In this document: positions 7,728-20,839 of the stretch, piece by piece
How positions within the stretch are numbered: the stretch's first letter is position 1
Layout of the letters: each line of letters opens with the position of its first letter
Assembly (NCBI GenBank): GCA_000507305.1
Contig: DF240794.1
Coordinates: forward strand, 1 to 64,000
Direction: 5' to 3'
Length of the DNA stretch: 64,000 bases
DNA from: Breviolum minutum Mf 1.05b.01
Lineage: Eukaryota; Sar; Dinophyceae; Suessiales; Symbiodiniaceae
Program-made: the position numbers and the translations under genes
The notes under the pieces: generated by a model
What the model saw: the letters and a program-made list of their open reading frames with translations, nothing else
Told to the model about the DNA's origin: nothing
Database searches by the model: none

Positions 7728-10700
7728 GAGGACGGGCTTTGGTTTTGTCACCAAGGAAGTATATAATGCAAGGTGACTGTATGTCAGTTTGGATGTGTTG
7801 AGGATCGACTGCTGGTTATGGAGCATAGAAACATAAAAGGGGATATGAAAGGACAGGTTCTTGGCAGGAAAGCAAGATGTACCAGGAATGTTGTTTTATA
7901 TTGACAGAGTATAGTTTGAACACACACACACAAAACACACGCGTTGCTCTCTGATGTTGTTTATCATGCATATACCATGTACGCCTTACGCATCCGGACG
8001 CATCCTTCATTCTGTCATGTATATGATGTAAAGAATCGTCCACTTGTATACATAGACTCCGTAGGCACACCTCATAACAGTGTGATCTCATTTACTATAT
8101 ATTTTATTTTTTTCTGCCTTCAGGGTGTCTCGACACATGGGCAAAGGTGGAGAGCACCCATGAGTTTTTTTTTGCCTGCGAGGATTTGAAAGGCCATTTG
8201 CGGGTGTTCTGCCGTGTGCGACCCTTGAGTGACAAGGTGGGGAAATTCAGGGATGCCATGATGTTATTCACTGAAGTTGAGGATGGGGTTGGAAGGATGG
8301 CTTGCATAGAAGTTAGCAGTCCAAAAGCACGTGAAATTTGGATCACAAGTGAACCAGACATTTTCCGTGTATTTTATTTGATATGTTGCCACGGAGCGGT
8401 ACATGTTGTACATCATTCAGATATGTTCTGCTGTATAGTTGTGCCAGTTCCACCACGGACCTCAATGGCTCTGAATCTATTGTAACTCCTCTTAGCTCCC
8501 GGAATCGAAGCAGGCAACCCCATCAGCCTTCCGTGTCCATCATCACAAAGTTTCTAAAAGGATTCCTCAACACGCAGGAACATGAAATGGACGAGGAGGT
8601 CGTGGTGCGCATGGTCCCGGCCTCGTGATGGAAGATATCTTGGACAAATAAAGTGCAACGATAGGTTTGTGGTTCCAATGGTTGGGACTTGATCAGGAAT
8701 GATCTGACACGAGATTTGCCTGGATTTGCAAAACATGTGTTGTTCAGATTTGGCAGCTTTGGGTTTTTTAGGATCTTGAAATCTACTGTATATGTTGGTA
8801 GACCGTTGAGCATCCTCGACTTTGAGAGTATGTTAACAAGTAGTTCAACGCTGACAGGTTGACAACATGAAGATTGAGGCTTGACATTGGGGAAGTCTTG
8901 GACATTGGTCATCAGGGTATCTCAGCAACATGATGAACCCTTGTGATTCCACCAATGGGACCAAGACATGATTCCATCCGTAGCCAGCCTTCATTTTGGA
9001 TGGATGTATGAAGAGACAAGGAAGATTTTTTTCCATTCTTTCGCCAGCCTGAAGTCCGAAGTTGATGAAGCAACCACCACTTACATTCCGGGCCAGTTGC
9101 CACGCAACGGTGTCTTCACCTTTGACGGCGTCTTTGCGGCTGGACGACAAGAGGAAGTCTTTGAGGAGGGAGCATGCTACAGACATCTACAGATCATGAT
9201 GGGTAAGAAATCAAGTGGACTGCAACATTCTATAACTCTATGACTTGGGGTAAGTTGTTGGTCATTGTGAATCACCTCCAGGATGTGGGGATTTTGTGTC
9301 TAAGTTAATGGGGGGAATTTCTCCCAGGAGTGCAGGGACTTGGTCCAATCCACTGTGGATGGGCACAATGTCACCATCTTTGCGTACGAGAAGCCAGCTG
9401 AAGATGTTGGCGATCGTCGTAGTTGAGAGGAAACCACGAAATGCCTTCTTTTCATCACAGTCTTCAACTTGATAGACCTCATAGTCACTGATGGCAGGGT
9501 TTTGTTTGCTGTGGTGCTAGATCCCAACTCATTCAATGCATTGACCCCAATGCCTGCAAGCACCGAACATTGAAGCACAGTCTTTTGCAGCCATCTTATG
9601 ATGGACACCTGTTTTTGGCATATGATTGGCATAGAGTTCCAAACAAGATGAATCATAAGTTATCTTCATCATCTTCATCCGAAATTAAATATATATCTTT
9701 ACAGATCTAGCACACGTACAAAGCCAAGTGAACAGAAGACTCACTAAATCTTCATCCAATTTTCCGAGGTATGGTCAAACAGGCGCAGGGAAGACCTATA
9801 CTCTCTATGGCACACCTCAAGAGGACCATTGGAGTTGCAGGGAATCCACCCCTTGTTGCAAGGGTGCAATGGATGGTAATCTTGCAGACATGGTTTTGTA
9901 TATATATATATAATTATATTTGTACACCTATTTTTAATCTATTTTTTGCCACATTCTTTGTTTAAAAACTTGTGAGTTGGGAATCCACATTCCAACACTG
10001 CCAGGAGGGTATTGCAGGACGAGCGATTTCGGAAGTTTTTGAGGCCGGCATGTAAAGTCTTGGCAAAGCTTTGTGCTCGAGGTGTTTGACCTTTTTTAGT
10101 AGCTATGTTGCTACGTTTGACATAGTCTACCCCCAAGATCCCCTAAGGTTTATATATAAGGATCCTGTTTTAAAAGTTGTGATTTTCATGGTATATTTTT
10201 TCAGACACATCAATGGAATTCTATTGACATTTCTTTTAAAAAACCTCTTGGAATGGCCTTGATCATGTTCATTGGTTGGGAAACAATCACCTTCCCATGG
10301 GTTTCAATATTTTTCCTTTGGCATCCATTAGATGCTTTCCTAGAAAGTTGGCAGTCCCAAATAAAAGACCATAAAGACCTTCCACCTCCCAACTCCAAAC
10401 GGAGCGGACCGAAAAAAAACGCAGATCATTCAACGGTTTCAGCAGTCTTCCACACAGCGGAGCTTTGTAGTAAGTGCCTCAATGGTCTGGAACCAAGCTG
10501 GGGTCGAATCTATCTTGCGATCAGGGCTGATTTTTGCGTGGTTGATGAATCGACGATGTGAAGTGCTGCGAAGTTTTTTCCCCTGTGTTAGACCATGATC
10601 CCCAATCTACTGTGTTTCTGTTGGTTGTTGTGACAGTTTTTACTGTTGGAAAGTGGGATTGAAATGCCGAAGTGCGGCTGACTACTAGAGCTTCAACAGT

Positions 10701-13700
10701 GGTTTGGGTTCAGCTTCCCCAATTATGATTTTGGTATGTGGCACTTTCCTAAGAGGTTTGACCAATGCATGTGTGTGTTATGGTGCGACATGTATTCCCA
10801 GCAGCAATCCAATGAACTTGAATCCTCCAACAACCAGAAGAATATCGTACATGAATTATATACAATAATCAATGGATAGATGATGTATACTTTATGTATT
10901 ATGTATTGTAGACATTAATTTATTCAAATGTATCATACGTATATATACAAATATATATGCAAACGAATCTCAGAATCAAACCTATGTGTGTTATATCCAT
11001 ATCATAAGGCTGCTTTCTTTTACCCCGGCCATGGGCACCGGGCATGCCGAAATCGCGCCCAGTTTGAACTCTACCGGAATCGCTTAGTGGACTTGCTCCG
11101 AAGACCTGAGAAACGCGCCAAGAGTTGGGACCCATGGTGATTGGGGAAGCATGTTAGATGAAAGAAACCGAGGAAGAGGAGCTTTATTATGCTCGATTTC
11201 TATGAGATAGTTGATAGTGATATTATAATATAATATGGATATAATATGGTGAAAAAATATGGGAATGCACGGGATGTTTTTCTAAAGAAAGGTTACTGCT
11301 TTGATGAAATGCGTCTTACCTTTTTTAGTACTTGGGACGCGGAAGCTATCCTCGAATAACAGCCTGGGAGCCAAGGTCCTCCATGTAGCCCTCCTTGTAG
11401 TCCCAAGCTGAATTTGAGATCCTGTGAGTCTGGCATGCAGGTCGGCTGCTTGGAATTGTTTCGGACAAAAAACACTTGGCTATTGGGAGCTGACTGGATC
11501 GCCAAACCACCGGTGGAAACACCGGTGTTCAAACGAGTGCCCCCTTGCGCTTTTGAGTTTGAAAGGGACAACTGCGCAGAGACCATTCTTCAAAGCAGGT
11601 GGAACTCTAACCAACAAGCAGCCTCGGATCAAGAATTTGAAACTTCTGCCCCCCAAAAAATAGCAGAGTTCCAAGGAATGAGAAGAATCATCAAACGAGT
11701 AAGAATCATCAAAACATCAGTTTGATCCTAAGACATCTCCACATTTCTCGAATTGGTCTTCATGATCCTCTAGGTGGACAACCTTTCTGAGGAAGAAGTC
11801 CAGGAGAGTGATGGGATAATGGTTTGAGGTTGAATCGCCTTGACTCGGAAATCTGGGAACCGTGAATTAGGTGATGTCACCCCAAAATGAGGTTTGTTAC
11901 TATGGGAATCTGGAATCTACTTGATATACACCTATACTTGGAGGTTTGGAAATGTTCGTATTCATGACAAAGCTTGAACCAAGAGATGTCTTCGAATGCT
12001 TTGGACCAACAGTTCTTGTCGAATGGACCAGAATCTTGACGGTCAATTTGCCTGTTGGTCCTTTGTTTCATCAATCTCTGAAGACAGAGCAACAGATTTC
12101 ATGTCTTGTTTTCCTGAAATGTACCATTCTGTTAGCAGTGTATCATGGGGTGCTTAGGAATGTCCTCAAGCGAATCCATTCCTTCAGGATGCGATGCAAT
12201 TGAAGCGCCTCCTCTACAGAGGCAGGGTAGCTGTGCCGAAAAAGTTTGCAAGATGTTTGTTTGTGTTGGTGTCAGGAAGCACTCTGAAATGGAGTGAGCA
12301 AAAAGGGTTGAAATGGACAGGTTTGGCAGCTCGCAGCACCTCGCCCAACGCCTTGAACGCGGAGAGTCGGCAAACCCAAAACAACGATAAGGAAAGTGGG
12401 GCTACTAGACAGCCGGGTGATGTTTCGTGATGATTTCATATGATTTTTATAGTTTTTCTCTTGAAACCTCTGAGAATTAGGGGTCAAATAACTCACGAAA
12501 GCGTGTGAAACTGCGAAACCAATAATGAGACAATGACCTTGCAATGTCACGTAGCGTTGACAGCTTTTTGGAGAGAGTATCAATCCTATTTTTCAAGTTC
12601 CTTACTACCATGAACCCCCAACAAGTCCTGCAATCATGCAGATTGAGCAGCTTGAACTCAATCATTCTCTTTCATGTCATAACTCACCATTGTCATCCAC
12701 ATTTTTGGCTGTGACTTCTAATTTCTCTTCCTGTGAGGTTCCCGCTCTCACTTGATGTTCACCATCAAGGCAGGGTTTGACAGTCGCATACAGCCTCCAC
12801 GCATCTGCATGCTTTGGGGTTCAGGTGACTAGCACCGATGGACAAAACCAGCTTAGTGGCAAACTGGTGCTGGTCCGGGCGGCGCAGAACTGGGGTGTTG
12901 AGACACTGTTTGTGTATGCGAGGTAGGCACCCTTTAGATCCAGATTTCATTGGGCAAGACCCGCAATGAATCGTGCTATCTGCCATGGCCCAAACTCCTC
13001 CTTTGCACTTTTGATACAGGGCATGGTACCCTTCACCCATACTACCCCCCCCTAAAAACAGCCACTTTTCACGTCGTCATCATTTTAGGTAGACCATCCA
13101 GTAGATTTGAAGATGGACTTTAGAGCTGATGTAAGATGAATTACCTTGGTTCCAAACAAAAAAGATCACTTATTTGATGAAAGGGTCCTCTAGAAAATGG
13201 GCTACGGAAAAAGACATATCCTGGTTGGTTGAAATATGAAAAGGGATGGGATATGACTCGTTTTTTGTAGGATTATTATAGCCCATTATGGAAATCCGTA
13301 TATGGGATGGGATTTTTTTGTGAGTATCAAAAATGATCAATTTCCACTGGAAAGACTGTTCGAAAGTGAGAAGAAGGCTGTTGGAGAGATTAGTACCTTT
13401 ATCTACCCCTCCACCATTTAGATAAGTAAACGAGTCTTGGATGCATTTTTGATTTTCATGATTGTTCCGAAAAAAACAACGACCCACCAAATCCACCGTC
13501 CTTGCCTAGTGTGACCTTGGCGGTTCAGAACGCTTGAAGAAAAGCGAGGTGCGGTGACCGCAGTGGGACTCAAAAGGGTAAGGTATTGACAGATACTGGG
13601 ATCTTCTGGGATGTTCGGGATGTCCACAAAAAAGGAACAAAAATTGATAAGTTTTGCTCACTCTGAGAATCATTGCGAACTATTTTTTTCAAAAAAAAAC

Positions 13701-14291
13701 TGATGATGCATCATCCATAGACATTTAAGCGGCATTCCCTGGAGGCTGTGCTTCCAACAAACGGATGGGTTTTCTCGCTGCAGGCCACTGGTGAGCAGCT
13801 GAAAGAGGCGATTGAAATCAATCGCTCCTTGACTGCCTTGGGCGATGTCATCGAGGCGGAGCGGGTCCACATTGAGAAGTGCCAACCGTTGGAATTTTGG
13901 GACAGATCAGAGAGGACGTGATCTTTGGGACAGACCTTTTTCTGAACGGTGTATTTGTATGAATGACATGAATATCTCTCTCTCTCTCTATAATACATTT
14001 AAAGATGACTATACATATATATATATAATACATAAATCTATTTTTTTAAAACATTCAAAATTATATAATGTAAGTGGCCTAGCATCTTGGTGAGATGCCT
14101 GTGGTAGTTGTTCTTCGACCGTTATGGTGGTTTTTTGGCTGAGTGAATGCATCGCTGGAGGCGGTGGCTGAGCGCAAGAGGCAGGTGCCCTACAGGAATC
14201 ACAAGCTCACCCAGCTCCTCCAGGATAGGGCGGTGTCATTCAAGCAAAGAGAAACCCGTAGGAACTCTCAGGGTTTTTGGGAGGAGAGTTC

Positions 14292-14363
<72 letters not shown>

Positions 14364-17300
14364 TGAACATGAACATGAACATGAACACGAATAATTAATC
14401 ACATGCTGGTGGTGCTGGTGCTACTGCAGGTGATCCATGGGAAGGTAGATTGATTTGGTAACATGGCTGGCTCTCAGACCGAAACATCGGGTCGCGGGGG
14501 CGCCGCCTGGCGATGTGCTATGAAGTTGAAGCTTGGAGGAATGGGTTTGATAATACCATGGCAATGTCGTAGTTGTTGAAGGTCCTTTAATTTCCAATTC
14601 AACAGTCTTAGTTCATGGAAAGCGTTGAGTGTTGCTTTTGGGATGTTCCCGGTTTTGCTTGCAAGATATTTCTATAGTGTATCAAAATTCATAGTATTTC
14701 TTCCTCTGGCCTTTAAGTCAATCACTCTGGGTCTACTTTTGCAAGTCAAAAAGTTTGGTGCTGTTATCACCATGGCCCCGTTGCAACATGGTACAACTAC
14801 TTCGAGTCCTATGTTTTACTTAGGAAGCGGTTCTTGCTACGGTATGATCCTCCTGGTGTCGGATTGGAGGTGGGGAGATGCAGCTTGTTAGAGCTTCCCA
14901 GGTAGATTTTTTGTTAGATGAGAAAGATGCCGAAGATACCACTGTTGCGGGGATGCAGTGATGATGGGTCTATTTTTTTTTCAAATATAGAAGAATCCAA
15001 CACTAGCAATCGGAAATCTTGAGGAATCCATTTCATGAAGGATCCGTCCTTCAAAGGTCGGCGTATCTTCCGGCCGCAGGTGGAAGATGACGATCACCAG
15101 TTGTCCGTTCAACACAAGAACCTTCCATCAAAAGAGGAGGTGAACTCTGCCAAGGCAAGGATGCTCTTGAGATGTTTCCTTCATGTCGTTTTATACAAGG
15201 TATGTGGTATGCTATGAACATACTTAGATGGATGAACATATTGTAACTTTCTATGTCCCTCAACCCATGAAGACATCTCTATTTGTTGCTGTTGCCAGGA
15301 TATCAACACCTTGGTGGATGCCTTGATTGATGAGGAGTCGACACTTCTAACACGTCGCAGGCATCGAGAAGGTCTCATCCAACTGCTCTCGAGGCTCTAC
15401 GAAGTGGATGTCACCGCCGAGGCCTGGTGAAATGCTGTGAGATTCTTAGGGATTCTTTGCAGATTCCTAGGACTTGTTGGGTCATGAGCTTTGGGGCTTC
15501 AAAAACTAGCTTTTTGACGTCAGTCATAGCTTGAGAAGCATCCTTGAAGAGGGGACTTCTTGGTGGGTTCTTTCTTCTGTTTGTCGTATTGGAATGGCCC
15601 TAAGTGGAGACAAAGCGCCAGGACAAACATCTCCAACACCGTTGCAAGTCAATTTTACTCAACCACTTTTTTCCGTCGTTCTCACTTTTCTTTTCTGCTG
15701 AAAAAGGCATCAAAAAGTGAGTTATGAAATCATCAGGATAATTCAACTGGACCATGTTTGGCACTCTGAGACCCCCGAAAATTAGTAAAAAATCCAGGCG
15801 CATGAAGAGAAGGAGGAAGAACCTGTGAATGAAGCTTCGGATGGCATGCAGGGTGCTACTGTGGTGCTGACGGGCCTCACCGGGTCACACCAGGCACACT
15901 CCCTCGTTGAAATGCGGGAGTTGAAATGGGAGACGGTAAACTTATGGAACGATAATATGAGACAAATAAATCGTTTCTTGATTTACCATACGTTACAGCG
16001 CAACAAAATCATCCCTTGGGATCGTGAAGCAAGTCGTTTCGCTTTCATCAACGGGCCAGGCTTTCAATGGTGAGGTTGCCACGGTGGTGAAATCGAAAGG
16101 TGAGAAGCAGAAATATGAAGTGGAAGTCAAAGGACCTACCGACTTAGCAAGGGGTTTCTTTCATCCAGAAAGGATTCATACGGCATGAAATGTAATATGA
16201 ACCATTATCATCCTATATTATCATTACGAGTATTGGCACTATATTCTATTGTTCTTATGTCAAATCGTCATTCTTGTCATTGCTTTCGTGACTATCATTA
16301 TTGTCGCTACATTGATTATCTTGCCGTATTCCTCTTCGTATGATGAAGTACTCGTAATGGTATGACAATGACAGACTGTCCCATGAGGATTTCTTAAAAT
16401 GCATACAGCTGTCCATTGCTTCCTCAATCAATCATCAAGAGAGCTGAATTTCTCAATTGCCACGGGACTGAGTTGTTCATGGTAGCTCTGTTTTCTTGAA
16501 CCTGTGCAGGACAAATTGTGAAGGTCAAAGGAAAGGAACATTTGCTAATGGCTTCCAGCAGCTTAACTGCGAAGAATTATGCTCTCCTGCTCTCCCTCAA
16601 GTAGTGGAAATATCGCCCGCATTGAGCAATGAGAGTCCATTGGTTCATCAAACTAGGTCCTAGTACCTGTACCTGTACTCCTACCTCGTACCCAAGATGA
16701 CATGCTCACATTCCTCTTGAATTATGCAACTGTTTGTACTCCAACCGACTGACCCCAAGTCTTGGAACCGCGTTGACAGCAACCAAAAGAAGCCATCCCA
16801 AAAAAAACTGTCGTTTCAACCGTTTCAACGGCCCTTAGGTACAGGGACTTTGGCACCTGGAGCCTATGTGGCGATTCGCGGGCTTCGAAATCATGTGGAG
16901 CTCAATGGCTGCATCGCCAAGGTGGCAGAGTGTCATGAAGAATCACAACGCTACGAGGCTCGGCTTTTTGCCAAAAAAATGGATGAAACTGGTTGGTTTA
17001 TTAGGGATCCTTTGAATGGTTTATGATGTTTATGATATAATCCCCATATAACTGGATAGATGTATTTCCCTTAGATAACCCAAACCAACCATGATGAACA
17101 TGGCAGATTTGGATGGCAATTATGGTGGAGGCTGATTGCCTTTGATGAGGAAGGAATAAAAAATACTGCTGTTTTCACGACAGGTGAGGGCGCTGGACAG
17201 TGGACAACTCTTTCGTGTCAAGAAGGCAAGGGGAAATCACGAGGAAAACCAGCGAGTTGATACCAAGTGAATTTATGAAAAATGGAATATGGTGACGATT

Positions 17301-20300
17301 GGATACGTTTATTTAATCATCATAGCAGATTAATGGAGATTAGATGTTGGAAGGATTCTTTTTGAGTGGATGTAAGTGGATGTATGTGGGATGTGATGAG
17401 AATATCCAATTTCAGGAGTTGAATCAGTGAGATTTTCAGGGACCCCCAATAATGGTACCCCTGTCCCGTACTATTCCCATACCACTCCCATAAGAATCAC
17501 CGAAGCTGGCAGGAGAACGTGGTGTTGATTGAGGCCAGTCCTGGAGTACAAGCTGCTGCTACGGCCCTCAAGGCGGGGGCCAAATGCTGTGGAAACAACG
17601 GTGGGAATTTGTCTCCTTTCTTTGATCATGGATGTAGTGGAAAACCATTTTCATGAATCCTGATTTCATTTGTTACTTTTAGGAACTTTTTTTATTTCTA
17701 ACCCAACGAAATCCTTTGTTTTTTTAAGGATCTTTTTCAATTTTTTACCCAACTAAATCCTAGTCTTGTTTTGTATGATCCCCAAAAACACCCGTTTTTT
17801 CTGGCTTCAAAAAAAAAAAAACACGAGGGATGGGGCCCGGGCACCTGTCTACAGGATAACCGCGATGCCATGAAGGAGAACAAGGATCCCAATACTACGC
17901 CACGTAAAGCCCGAGAAAGCAAGGAACAGCGTGAGGCTGACCGACGTCACGAGAATGAAGAGAGCGACGTCTTTGAGATTGGATCCACGGCACCTTGGTT
18001 GGGATAAAGCTTCTTGAAATGTTGGGATCGACCTACTACTACTGACCTTTGGTTATGGATGTTACAGGTGCAAATTCAAGATTGGGAAATCATTTAGTTG
18101 GTAGTGAACCGTTTTTTTTGTAAACCTGCAGCTTTTCAGGTGGAGTTGGTGGGTTTGAAAACGGCACAAGCTTACAATGGCCAACAAGCCGAGGCGGGTC
18201 GATGCTAAAAAATGATCAAACCAAGCAATCTAATGCAAGGGATAGGGGACAGTGGGGTAAAAGATGAGAAAAGATGGCTATGGACTAGGAAAATATGAAA
18301 ACAACTCATGGTGAAAGCTATGGTGTTCAAGACTCATACTATCATTTTTCACATTCAATCGATTCATTTACAGCCTGAACAAAGACAAGGGGCTGTGTAA
18401 TTTGTTAGTTCTGATCTTTTAGTGCGCTGTCCATCATCATGTCGCTACCTGCAGGTCTTGTCCGTTGATCGCGTCAGGGGCAGGTATGAGATCCGCTTAC
18501 ATGACGGTCCCTTGATGGGGTTTGATGTTGCCGGAGATGCAGGGAGGTGACTATTCATGTTTTTTTTTGCTGCTTTAAAAGCGACCTGGTTTTAGACTAG
18601 CAGATGAGCATATGATATAGAAACACCAGCATTTTGCAATCTGGATTTTGGCAAGGGTCACTGATATGCTGACAAAATCTGTAACGGAGTCCCGCACTGG
18701 AGTATAGATCTTGGTTGTTCTAGAAGCCTATAGATTTTTGGATGTTTCTCTGCATGTATGCATAAGTATTAATGACACATGAGTCATGCAGGAGGCGAAT
18801 GAATCTGTCTTGAAGTTTTGCATTGGGTGTTGCCTAACCAAGACAATGCAAAAGCGGAATTCCACAAAACCATCAGTCGTTTCTTTCTATGTTGTTGGGA
18901 TTAAAGAGGTACTTGTTTACGGAAAATCCGAAAAACATGTCCTTCATGCTAAACACCTGGCATAAATTCTTATTGGCTGATGTATCTCATCGATTTCATT
19001 GGACATTGATGCTTTGTCCCATGAGACGAGGTTCAGTGAAGACCATCCGCGCTGAAAATGTGCGATTGATCGGTAAGAGCCCCCGACCCAAGCGGAAGGA
19101 GAAAGGCTAAGCTGAACCACTCCAAAAAGAACAGCCAAGCGCCACCTCCTAGCCGTCAGTGCTACAAAGTCATTGAAATGGTAGATCTTTATTCAAGGGT
19201 ATATTGATAGTTGATGATCATTACGTATGTGTGTGTGTGTGTAAGAAAACAATATACACACAAACATGTGTTGCATGTAGTGGCGAGACATTTTGTGCTT
19301 GTTCGTGCATTCCTTTGTTGCATCTCTGTGTAGAAGGCTGTGCGTTTTGCAACTTAAAATTTTAGTGACTTGTTCGGTCATTGAACTGATGGTAGACACA
19401 TCCCCACTCGGAAGATATGTGCTTCCAATACTTATGGAGTACTTTGTTGTGATCATGTGCACATTGCTATCCATCCTTTCCTTCAGAAATTTCACAGTAT
19501 TTTTCCATGCAGCCCAAGAGTCAAGCTGTTGGTTTCAAACCTCTTCATTGGGCGCCTGACTGTGACCATCACCCCTGGGAATAAGCCTAGGACATGCACG
19601 ACCGTTTCACGACGTGCGTCTCACGATTGCGTCAATTCGCGATTCACTGGACGTAGACCGACCTTGCCAAAAGATGGAAAATAAGACATTTCCAGCGATT
19701 TGTGTGTTTGCGGTCAAGGATGGGGATTCCTGTTGTACGCGACTACGTACACCCATTAGATTTTCGAGGTGCAAGGAAATGCAAATTGAGTTGTAACTTC
19801 AACAAAGTTGCTTGTTTTCTGCAAAGAGGCAAACTATATAAAGAAGTACCTTACCAACAACTAAGGCACTATTAAAGGTGAAGGCTTCATCCCGTATCCC
19901 GACAGAGACCCGCAAGACAGGCTAGACAGGTTGGAACGTGCAGGCTCCTTCCATCCAAAATGTCTTGAATTTTTTAAAACTATCCAACTGCAGGGAGACG
20001 CAGGACCTTTGTGAAGGATGCCTTTCATTTCATCCTCGTGCAAAGTTCAAAACATACACTTCTCTGCAATATTCCCTCCCCAAATCCACTCAGAGTGAGA
20101 CATGCATTTTTGTCCCCCCAAAAAAAGAGAGCATATTTTCCAAACACCAAAAAACACTTTTTAAACAACCAACCAACCAACCACATGGTGGCAACGTGTA
20201 TTTCCATCCGCATCACCTTGGAAAGGACTCTTTAGGTGGCACCTCAAAGACGTTGATGTTTGTGAATTGCTCACCTGCAAGGTGGGAACGGAGCAACGGT

Positions 20301-20767
20301 GGTGGGTGTGGGATGGGATAGGTCATACCTGTTTGGCAAAGCCATAGGTTTTTTGAATCTATTATATAAGGATGACCAATTTTGTGTATATTATTTGAAG
20401 ATTTTTCACAGATCATCTTCGTAGATGCTAATAGACAAGGATGGGGTAACCCGTATGCCATTTGGTTGTTTCCTCAGCCAGTCCTAGGGCGCTAAGCAAT
20501 TTGGATCTATACAGTCCGGATTGTGTGTAGCCGGATTTGGCCATTTCATCACCAAAGATAGCCATTCCCAAGTGGAAAACTTCCGTCATTTGTCCTCATC
20601 CAGCTCCGTCCTGGGCAGGTGTAATCTTCATGAAACGCGCCTTGGCAATACCGTTGGTGCTGGAGGATTGTATCTCAAGCACTTTTTTTCTCCCTAACAC
20701 TTATGGAGATGAAGTGATGACAGTTCTGGTGATATACCTTATAATACTAGACATGCATCTACAGGGA

Positions 20768-20839
<72 letters not shown>

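Larger units (their letters stand above)
14224..20225 (+). other. 6,002-nt kinesin intron containing another gene
   Basis: Bounded by CAG|GATAGG and AAAG|GACTCT, in phase for kinesin LLQ|DSLGG. It contains the nested gene (15041-19925), a GAT/hexamer microsatellite (14291-14387) and otherwise unremarkable A/T-rich sequence. Confidence 0.7.

Noticed and set aside
14143..14398. Poly-Asp / poly-Met proteins over the GAT repeat
   Set aside because: Products of a microsatellite; only the first 80 nt are a real kinesin exon, which ends at 14223.
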